A stretch of 9,963 bases of DNA from VFJJ01 sp031362415 (lineage in GTDB: Bacteria; Actinomycetota; Acidimicrobiia; IMCC26256; VFJJ01): contig JANLSK010000065.1 of NCBI GenBank assembly GCA_031362415.1, forward strand, positions 1 to 9,963, given 5' to 3'. The notes under the pieces are model-generated. The model was not told the DNA's origin. It searched no databases and saw only the letters and a list, made by a program, of their open reading frames with translations. Position numbers and translations under genes: made by a program. Below, in pieces: positions 5,444 through 9,963 of this stretch. Position 1 is the first letter of the stretch; each line of letters starts with the position of its first letter.

Positions 5444-6109
5444 GTGAATGCTCGCCTCCCCGCCGATCAGCGACGCCGACAACTCTTGGGCGTCGCGCGT
5501 ACGATCTTCGCTGAGCGGGGATTCCACCTCACGTCGATGGACGATGTCGCCGACGCCGCTGGCGTCACGAAACCCGTGTTGTATCAGCACTTCCGGTCCA
5601 AGCGTGCGCTCTTCGGCGAGCTGCTCTCCGACATCGGTAACCAACTGGTGCTCGAGTGGTCGACGGCCACGTTGGCAGCCACATCACCGCGCGACACCGT
5701 GCAGCGGGGCTTCACCGCCTACTTCCGCTTCCTCGACGCCGATCCGGCCGCGTTCCGGCTGCTGTTCGGCGCGACTGTCAGGCACGATCCCGAATTCGGC
5801 GACATCTGCGAGGAGATCATCGAGCGGATCGCCGCCGAGGTCGTCGGCCTGATCGAGATCGACGGGCCGGCCGAGCAACGAGCCGCCCTGGCGCATGCGC
5901 TCGTGGGCATGGCGGAATCGGTCGGTCGCTGGGTGCTCACCGATCCCACGATCGAGACCGGACTTCCGAGCTCCGAAAAGCTCGCCGAATGGCTCATGGA
6001 GCTCTCGTGGTTCGGGCTGCGCGGCCTGCGCATCCCGACGCTCGCACCTTCTGCAGCTCCCGACACGCCCGGGAGCTCGACCCTCAGCACCAACGCCGCT
6101 TCAGCCTGA
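5444..6109 (+). CDS. TetR/AcrR-family transcriptional regulator
   Basis: A 221-residue DNA-binding regulator. Helix 1 (LLGVARTIFAERGFHLTSM) and the helix-turn-helix (MDDVADAAGVTKPVLYQHFR, residues 32-51) followed by SKRALFGELL are textbook TetR. The ligand-binding domain covers about residues 65-200. It is of the type with a FRLLFGATVRHDPEF-like segment and AHALVGMAESVGRWVL, seen in many actinobacterial regulators without assigned ligands. GTG 5444 is chosen because ggag lies five bases upstream (5435-5438) and the protein then begins with the usual basic N-terminus (DQRRRQLL). It follows the membrane protein by 70 bases, with its own -10-like sequence, so it may be separately transcribed. 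The stretch after residue 200 is a Ser/Pro-rich tail. Targets are unknown; the upstream operon or its own promoter are candidates (inference). Confidence 0.92.
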   Translation: MNARLPADQRRRQLLGVARTIFAERGFHLTSMDDVADAAGVTKPVLYQHFRSKRALFGELLSDIGNQLVLEWSTATLAATSPRDTVQRGFTAYFRFLDADPAAFRLLFGATVRHDPEFGDICEEIIERIAAEVVGLIEIDGPAEQRAALAHALVGMAESVGRWVLTDPTIETGLPSSEKLAEWLMELSWFGLRGLRIPTLAPSAAPDTPGSSTLSTNAASA

Positions 6110-6165
6110 CGGGGCCGCGGCACAGGCAAGCGAGCGGCACAGCGGCAGCGGCAGCAGCTCCTCAA

Positions 6166-6181
6166 CGGCCTCAGCAGGCCG
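6166..6181. terminator. Possible hairpin terminator between convergent genes
   Basis: cggcct and aggccg form a 6-bp stem with the 4-base loop cagc, overlapping the stop codon of the CAP-domain gene and 57 bases past the TetR stop. There is no T-tract on either strand, so a Rho-independent function is only possible. Confidence 0.3.
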
Positions 6182-7538
6182 GCCCGGTGCTGTCGTTGCG
6201 GACCACGGGCTGCAGCGGTGGGATGCCGGCTGCGTAGCCGGGGGCCGGCGAGCTCGAGACCCGACCGAAGTTCTCGGTGGCGTAGATCTTGCCGTTGACG
6301 CAGGTGACGGCCACCCCGATGGTGTCGAAGCCGGGTTGGAGGATGTTCACCCGGTGACTGCTCGAGTTCATGAGCATGCTGTGGATCCGTCCCGACGACA
6401 GGGCCCCTCCGCTCGCCCAGGCGATGTTCTCGCCGAGACCCTCGAACCGCCCGCTGATCCCGGTCACCGTCATCGCGGCATTCAGATCGCGGTGCACGAA
6501 GCTCCCGGTCGAGGCCATCGTGCGTGACCAGTCGCCAGCCAGCGCGCCCAGGCTCTGGTCCCAGGCCAGGGGGGACAGGCCCCGAGTCGCTCGCTCCTCG
6601 TTGATGCGAGCCACGATGTCGGCGGCGATCTGGCTCTCGATCGAGGCCGGTGCCGGTGCCGGGCTCGGAGCCGCAGGAATCGGGGGAGCGGTCGGGATCG
6701 GGGTCGATCCCCCGAAGGCCCGGGCCGATCCATCGGCCACGGCCACGACGTACCCGTTGCTCACGGGCTGGCGCATGATGCCGACCACCGGAGCGCCGAC
6801 GGCCACCGATCCGAGGTTGGCGGCGTCGCCGTAGGCCAGCACAGCCCCGCCCTGAGAGACGAGCCAGTACCCGCGCCCCGAGGCCGACGAAGCCATGCCG
6901 ACGATGGCGTCGGCGCGGGTCTGTCCTCCGCCGGAGCCGAGGAACTTGGCGTCACCGAAGCTGAAGATCCCCCCATCGTCTGCGGTGAGCCAGTACCCGT
7001 TCCCCGATGCCGTCGAGGTCATCGCGGTGATGGGCTGCACGAGCTTCAGATTGCCGGCGCTGCCCTGGAACTTGGCGTCACCGAAGCTGAAGATCCCACC
7101 ATCGGACGCCACCAGCCAATAGCCCCGGCCGGTCGGGGTGGCCGCCATTCCAACGATCGGTTGGTTGAGACGCATGCCCCCGGTCGAACCCAGGAACCTG
7201 GCATCACCGAAGCTGAAGATCCCGCCATCGGACGCCACCAGCCAATAGCCCCGACCCGTGGACGTGGCCGAGATTCCGACAATCGGGAAGTTGAGCGTCT
7301 TGCCCGACATCGAGCCCAGCGCCGAAGCGTCGCCCACAGGGGTGACGGTCCCGTCAGAGGACGCCAGCCAAAAGCCCGTGCCGCTCGGCGTGGGAGCCAT
7401 CCCGACGACGCTGACGGGCGCCGCGCTGGCCGAGCCGGCCAGGACATCGGTGGTGCTCACGACGAACGCCGTGGCGCTGATGGCGAGAGCTGCAACGGTC
7501 AGGAGGGCGCGGAGCGCCCAAGGGCGGGGTCGGGGCAT
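6171..7538 (-). CDS. Secreted propeller-like repeat protein with C-terminal CAP/SCP domain
   Basis: 455 residues, exported. The signal peptide is about residues 1-40: basic MPRPRP, a hydrophobic core ALLTVAALAISATAFVV and an AxA-type end SASAA. Six tandem repeats of about 42 residues follow (about 41-282). The best are at 85-126, 127-168 and 169-210, with the core GYWLVASDGGIFSFGDA and a closing L/QGS. They probably build a beta-propeller. A Pro/Ala linker (283-299) leads to a CAP (CRISP/Antigen 5/PR-1, SCP) domain from about 300: INEERATRGLSPLAWD, then the cavity residues H349 (FVHRD), E370 (GENIA), H395 (SSSHRVNIL) and E422 (TENFG). C413 and C455 could form a disulfide. Bacterial CAP domains are extracellular and mostly of unknown activity. 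The ATG at 7538 gives a good signal peptide but has a weak ribosome binding site. There is no sortase signal. Confidence 0.9.
   Translation of the reverse strand: MPRPRPWALRALLTVAALAISATAFVVSTTDVLAGSASAAPVSVVGMAPTPSGTGFWLASSDGTVTPVGDASALGSMSGKTLNFPIVGISATSTGRGYWLVASDGGIFSFGDARFLGSTGGMRLNQPIVGMAATPTGRGYWLVASDGGIFSFGDAKFQGSAGNLKLVQPITAMTSTASGNGYWLTADDGGIFSFGDAKFLGSGGGQTRADAIVGMASSASGRGYWLVSQGGAVLAYGDAANLGSVAVGAPVVGIMRQPVSNGYVVAVADGSARAFGGSTPIPTAPPIPAAPSPAPAPASIESQIAADIVARINEERATRGLSPLAWDQSLGALAGDWSRTMASTGSFVHRDLNAAMTVTGISGRFEGLGENIAWASGGALSSGRIHSMLMNSSSHRVNILQPGFDTIGVAVTCVNGKIYATENFGRVSSSPAPGYAAGIPPLQPVVRNDSTGPAC
6955..7256 (-). repeat. 126-bp tandem coding repeats, nearly identical at DNA level
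   Basis: The block ccgaagctgaagatccc recurs at 6955, 7081 and 7207, exactly 126 bases apart, with long near-identical flanks (for example the gccaccagccaatagcccc stretch). These are the codons of the SDGGIFSFGDA parts of three adjacent protein repeats. The similarity includes third codon positions, so the units were recently duplicated or kept alike by recombination. Confidence 0.9.
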
Positions 7539-7571
7539 GCGGGTGAGAAGACCACGAGCCGGGGTATGGCG

Positions 7572-7600
7572 AGGTTAAATCCATGGTCGGATTCAGTGAA
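7572..7600 (-). promoter_or_regulatory. Candidate promoter for CAP-domain gene
   Basis: On the minus strand ttcact (7600-7595) and taacct (7577-7572) stand 17 bases apart, resembling -35 and -10 boxes with four and three consensus matches. The -10 box lies 33 bases before the ATG at 7538. The match is weak, but this is the most promoter-like site in the gap. Confidence 0.25.
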
Positions 7601-7786
7601 CTCCACATCCCCGACGCATCGACCTGCGCAGCGACCGTCGCCACGTCAATCGCCATGCATGAGTTGGGGTCCGCCAGGGTGTCCGAAGCGCCCGGATCGA
7701 CGACACGTCGGTGACATTACCAACGCGTAGGGCGAGATCCGGGTGTCGCACCCGTCCCCCGCCTGTCGTCGGCGACGTCAGATCCG

Positions 7787-7792
7787 TACACT
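7787..7792 (+). promoter_or_regulatory. Candidate -10 box (tacact) upstream of LAxTG stalk protein
   Basis: tacact lies 55 bases before the ATG at 7847, inside the octamer cgtacact shared with the region upstream of the second TetR gene. No good -35 hexamer is visible. Confidence 0.3.
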
Positions 7793-7846
7793 GGACGACC
7801 AGGGTGGATGGACGCGCCGGCAACCGGCCGCGAGATGGAGGTTCTG

Positions 7847-8659
7847 ATGACTGTGCCGATGACGAGAAGTCGAGTTCACGGACGCCGCGCTCTGGTCGTG
7901 CTGGCCACGCTGGCCATCACCCTGTTCTGGACCGTCGGGACGGCGTTCGCCCACTTCCCGGTGGTGACCGGCACCGTCGCCTGCGCCGACGGCCAGTTCA
8001 CGATCACCTGGTCGGTCTGGAACAACTCTGCTGGCGGCATCGAGCCTTTGGAGCTCACCAGCAGCGTGGTCACCACGAGTAGCCAGGCTCCCGCGACGAT
8101 CGCTTGGAGCGGCAGCGTCGCCAGCCTCGAGCCCGGCATCCAGAACAGCGTCTCGGGAACCACCCTGCTCCCCGATTCGCTGACCGGCACCGTCACCCTC
8201 ACGGTCACGGGCCACTACCTGATCGGCGGCTTCCCCGACATGGTCCGCAGCGCCACCGTCACCCTGCCGCCGCCGTGTCAGCCCACCACCACGACGACGG
8301 CCACAACCACCCCGACCACGGTGGCAACCACCACCACGACCGTCGCCACGACCACGACGACAGCGCCGGTCACGACCACCACGGCGGCACCCACCACCAG
8401 CGCACCCACCACCACGACGGCACCGGTCACGACGACGACACCGTCCACGACGCCGGCGAGCGCGCCCCAGGCGATTCCCCCGGCAGGCGGTGGCGGGCTC
8501 CAGAACGCACCAGCCGGCTCGGGCGGTCAGCTCGCCTTCACGGGCTCGACGATCTTCCCGCTCATGGCCGTGGCCACCATCGCCATCGCTGCCGGCACCC
8601 TGGCCCTGCGCTGGTCGCGCCAGAACGGCTCGGCGAGCAGCACCTCAACACGGGGGTGA
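7847..8659 (+). CDS. Secreted Thr-rich stalk protein with LAxTG sortase signal
   Basis: 270 residues. The start is ATG 7847 because ggagg (7837-7841) lies five bases upstream; a longer frame from 7808 lacks such a site. The signal peptide covers about residues 1-35 (basic RSRVHGRR, hydrophobic core ALVVLATLAITLFWTV, cleavage after GTAFA). A beta-rich Ig-like domain (about 36-145) follows, with C46 and C144 placed to form a disulfide. Residues 146 to about 207 are a Thr/Pro/Ala stalk, probably a wall-spanning and possibly O-glycosylated spacer. The C-terminus is a classic sorting signal: LAFTG at 229-233, a hydrophobic helix (about 236-254), then basic residues (R255, R258). LAxTG is the motif known for class E sortases of high-GC actinobacteria. 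The protein is therefore expected to be covalently attached to the cell wall. No sortase gene is in the window. The binding role of the head domain is unknown. Confidence 0.88.
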   Translation: MTVPMTRSRVHGRRALVVLATLAITLFWTVGTAFAHFPVVTGTVACADGQFTITWSVWNNSAGGIEPLELTSSVVTTSSQAPATIAWSGSVASLEPGIQNSVSGTTLLPDSLTGTVTLTVTGHYLIGGFPDMVRSATVTLPPPCQPTTTTTATTTPTTVATTTTTVATTTTTAPVTTTTAAPTTSAPTTTTAPVTTTTPSTTPASAPQAIPPAGGGGLQNAPAGSGGQLAFTGSTIFPLMAVATIAIAAGTLALRWSRQNGSASSTSTRG

Positions 8660-8678
8660 ACCCCGGGCGCCACCCCCG
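8651..8678 (+). terminator. Hairpin at the stop codon of the stalk protein gene
   Basis: cgggggtg (8651-8658) and cacccccg (8671-8678) are perfect 8-bp inverted repeats around a 12-base loop that includes the stop codon. Position and stem strength suit a terminator, but no T-run follows. It may instead separate expression of this gene from the kinase gene downstream. Confidence 0.4.
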
Positions 8679-8762
8679 GAAGCCCACCGATCCCACCGAG
8701 GGCAGGGCGGGCAGGGCGCAGGCCACCACGTCAACACCACGCGTTCGAGCGCGGTCTGGGAC

Positions 8763-9963
8763 ATGAACGAGCAGCCCGAGTTCACTCTGGGCATCCGGGG
8801 CTACGCCGCACCGGTCGAGATCGGACGGGGTGGCTTCGGGATCGTGTATCGGGCGCTGCAGGTCGAGCTGCACCGCCACGTCGCCATCAAAGTGCTCCGA
8901 GGAGCGGCGTTCGACGACCGCTCGCGTCTGCGATTCGACCGTGAGCGCACGGTCATGGGATCACTGTCGAGCCACCCGTCGATCGTCACGATCTTCGACT
9001 CCGGATTCACCGAGCTCGGATGGCCGTTCCTGGCGATGGAGCTCATGGACGGCGGATCGTTGGCCGACCGTCTCGCCAGCGAGGGACCGCTCGAATGGCA
9101 GGAGGTCGTCGAGGTCGGGATCCGCATCGCCGGAGCTCTCGAGGCTGCGCACCGGGTGGGCGTGTTGCACCGCGATGTCAAGCCCGACAACGTGCTCGTG
9201 TCGTCGTATGGCGAGGTGAAGCTCACCGACTTCGGCATCGCCTCGATGATCGAAGGGACGGTGAGCGCCACCGGCAACATCACCGCTTCCGTCGTCCACG
9301 CCGCCCCCGAGGTGCTCGAGGGCCGACCGGCGTCGGTGGCGTCCGACATCTACTCCCTGGGCTCGACGCTGTACTCACTCCTCGTGGGACGACCCGCCTT
9401 CCTCCGCCCCACCGACGAAGGCGTGGTCGCGATCATCACGCGCATCCTCACCGAGCCCGTCCCCGATCTCCGACCCGCCGGGATCCCGAGCGAGGTCGTC
9501 GGCGTCATCGAGCAGGCGATGGTCAAGGAGCCGGGTGGGCGCTACCCGTCGGCCGAGGCGTTCGGACGAGCCTTGGCCGATGCCGGCGCTCTATCCGGCG
9601 CACCGGTCTCGGCCAACCTGATGGCCATTCGCGACGTGTCTCCACGACGGCCCCGGGCGGAGTCGAGCCTCGGGATCGGGCCGAGCCTCGGGATCGGGCC
9701 GACGCCCGACACCGTGCTCCGACCAGCATCGACCCCACCGCCGGTGGTCACACCAGCCGGGCCGACAGCCGTCACCCCGCCACCGACGCCGTCCCCGGGT
9801 CCCATGCCGACGTCTCCGAGCCCGAAGCGGCGGCGCCGGATGCTGGTCGGGGCAACGGCAGCGATCGTGCTCGTCGGCCTGGCCGGGGTGGCGCTGGCCC
9901 TCTCGGGAGGGGGTGACGAGGTCGTGGTGAGCGGCGCGGCCGACCCGTCCGGTGCGGCGCAGG
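8763..9963 (+). CDS. PknB-like transmembrane Ser/Thr protein kinase, 3' end outside window
   Basis: Eukaryotic-type Ser/Thr kinase, open from ATG 8763 to the window end (400 codons seen). The kinase core is complete. The Gly-rich loop IGRGGFGIVY spans residues 20-29, the ATP Lys is K43 (VAIKVL), and the alpha-C Glu is likely E61. The catalytic loop HRDVKPDNV spans 136-144 (Asp138), DFG is at 156-158, and HAAPEVLEG (E183) and SDIYSLGSTLYSLL follow. The segment before APE (TASVVHAAPE) differs from the common GTPxYMAPE and lacks that conserved Thr. A Pro-rich juxtamembrane linker (about 275-354) with an 18-bp duplication follows. KRRRRM (355-360) then precedes a membrane helix at about 361-380. 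The remainder would be an extracellular domain, seen only at its start. The ribosome binding site is weak. It probably senses envelope or external signals; targets are unknown. Confidence 0.93.
   Translation, partial: MNEQPEFTLGIRGYAAPVEIGRGGFGIVYRALQVELHRHVAIKVLRGAAFDDRSRLRFDRERTVMGSLSSHPSIVTIFDSGFTELGWPFLAMELMDGGSLADRLASEGPLEWQEVVEVGIRIAGALEAAHRVGVLHRDVKPDNVLVSSYGEVKLTDFGIASMIEGTVSATGNITASVVHAAPEVLEGRPASVASDIYSLGSTLYSLLVGRPAFLRPTDEGVVAIITRILTEPVPDLRPAGIPSEVVGVIEQAMVKEPGGRYPSAEAFGRALADAGALSGAPVSANLMAIRDVSPRRPRAESSLGIGPSLGIGPTPDTVLRPASTPPPVVTPAGPTAVTPPPTPSPGPMPTSPSPKRRRRMLVGATAAIVLVGLAGVALALSGGGDEVVVSGAADPSGAAQ
9666..9701 (+). repeat. Two perfect 18-bp tandem copies in the kinase linker
   Basis: agcctcgggatcgggccg occurs twice in a row, encoding SLGIGP twice in the region between the kinase domain and the membrane helix. 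The frame is preserved. Confidence 0.9.

Larger units (their letters stand above)
7539..7846. other. 308-bp divergent intergenic region
   Basis: This holds the leaders of the leftward CAP-domain gene and the rightward stalk protein gene. I see no additional convincing gene. Candidate promoter elements are given separately. The part around 7572-7610 is less GC-rich than its surroundings, as promoters in high-GC genomes often are. Confidence 0.6.

Noticed and set aside
7808..7846. Upstream ATG at 7808 for the stalk protein
   Set aside because: It has no ribosome binding site and puts 13 extra residues before the signal peptide. ATG 7847 has ggagg at ideal spacing.
8281..8460. The acc/acg-rich repeat stretch as a CRISPR or satellite array
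   Set aside because: It is the codon reflection of the Thr-rich stalk, with no regular repeat-spacer pattern.
1..9963. A defence, toxin-antitoxin, phage or mobile-element system
   Set aside because: No transposase, integrase, nuclease, toxin or phage motif was seen in any plausible gene, and no terminal inverted repeats or target duplications were found by eye.

Overview
The window is GC-rich, high-GC actinobacterial DNA. Three things point to an Acidimicrobiia-like (Ilumatobacter/Iamia-type) chromosome: a secreted protein built from repeated GYWLVASDGGIFSFGDA units, a surface protein with a LAxTG-type sorting signal, and a DUF5317-type membrane protein. The lineage is inferred from family knowledge, not from a search.

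Left part (1-1586) looks like a gene graveyard. A TetR regulator enters from outside the window and carries an unusual Asp/His-repeat tail. It meets a decayed, leftward short-chain dehydrogenase (SDR) remnant broken by a frameshift. The SDR tail is joined to an ATG and about 15 residues that read like the start of an ArsR-family regulator. To the right is a rightward remnant of a PEP-utilising enzyme (pyruvate phosphate dikinase/PEP synthase type), with two reading-frame changes, an internal deletion and an intact-looking phosphohistidine motif. An AT-richer pocket with a perfect 10-bp palindrome lies between the two remnants.

Next (1488-3033, minus strand) is a two-gene operon: a 72-residue biotinyl carrier protein of the mycobacterial TB7.3 type, translationally coupled to a class III (CaiB/BaiF) CoA-transferase. 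The 3' end of the transferase runs antisense into the PEP-enzyme remnant.

Divergent from it (3189-5373, plus strand) is a compact set of a DUF5317-like membrane protein, a GT-B glycosyltransferase and a small two-helix membrane protein. These genes abut or overlap, which suggests a cell-envelope operon. A second TetR regulator follows (5444-6109) with its own start signals.

The right part encodes envelope and signalling proteins. On the minus strand is a secreted six-repeat propeller-like protein ending in a CAP/SCP domain (6171-7538). Divergent from it is a secreted Thr-rich stalk protein with a LAFTG sorting signal (7847-8659). A PknB-like Ser/Thr kinase (8763 to the window end) has a complete kinase core and a C-terminal membrane anchor, and is cut off by the window end.

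A recurring local feature is short, in-frame tandem repeats (6, 12 and 18 bp) in linkers, tails and one start region. I saw no RNA gene, CRISPR array, insertion sequence or obvious defence system. The most unusual items are the fused and decayed genes on the left and the repeat-expanded glycosyltransferase.
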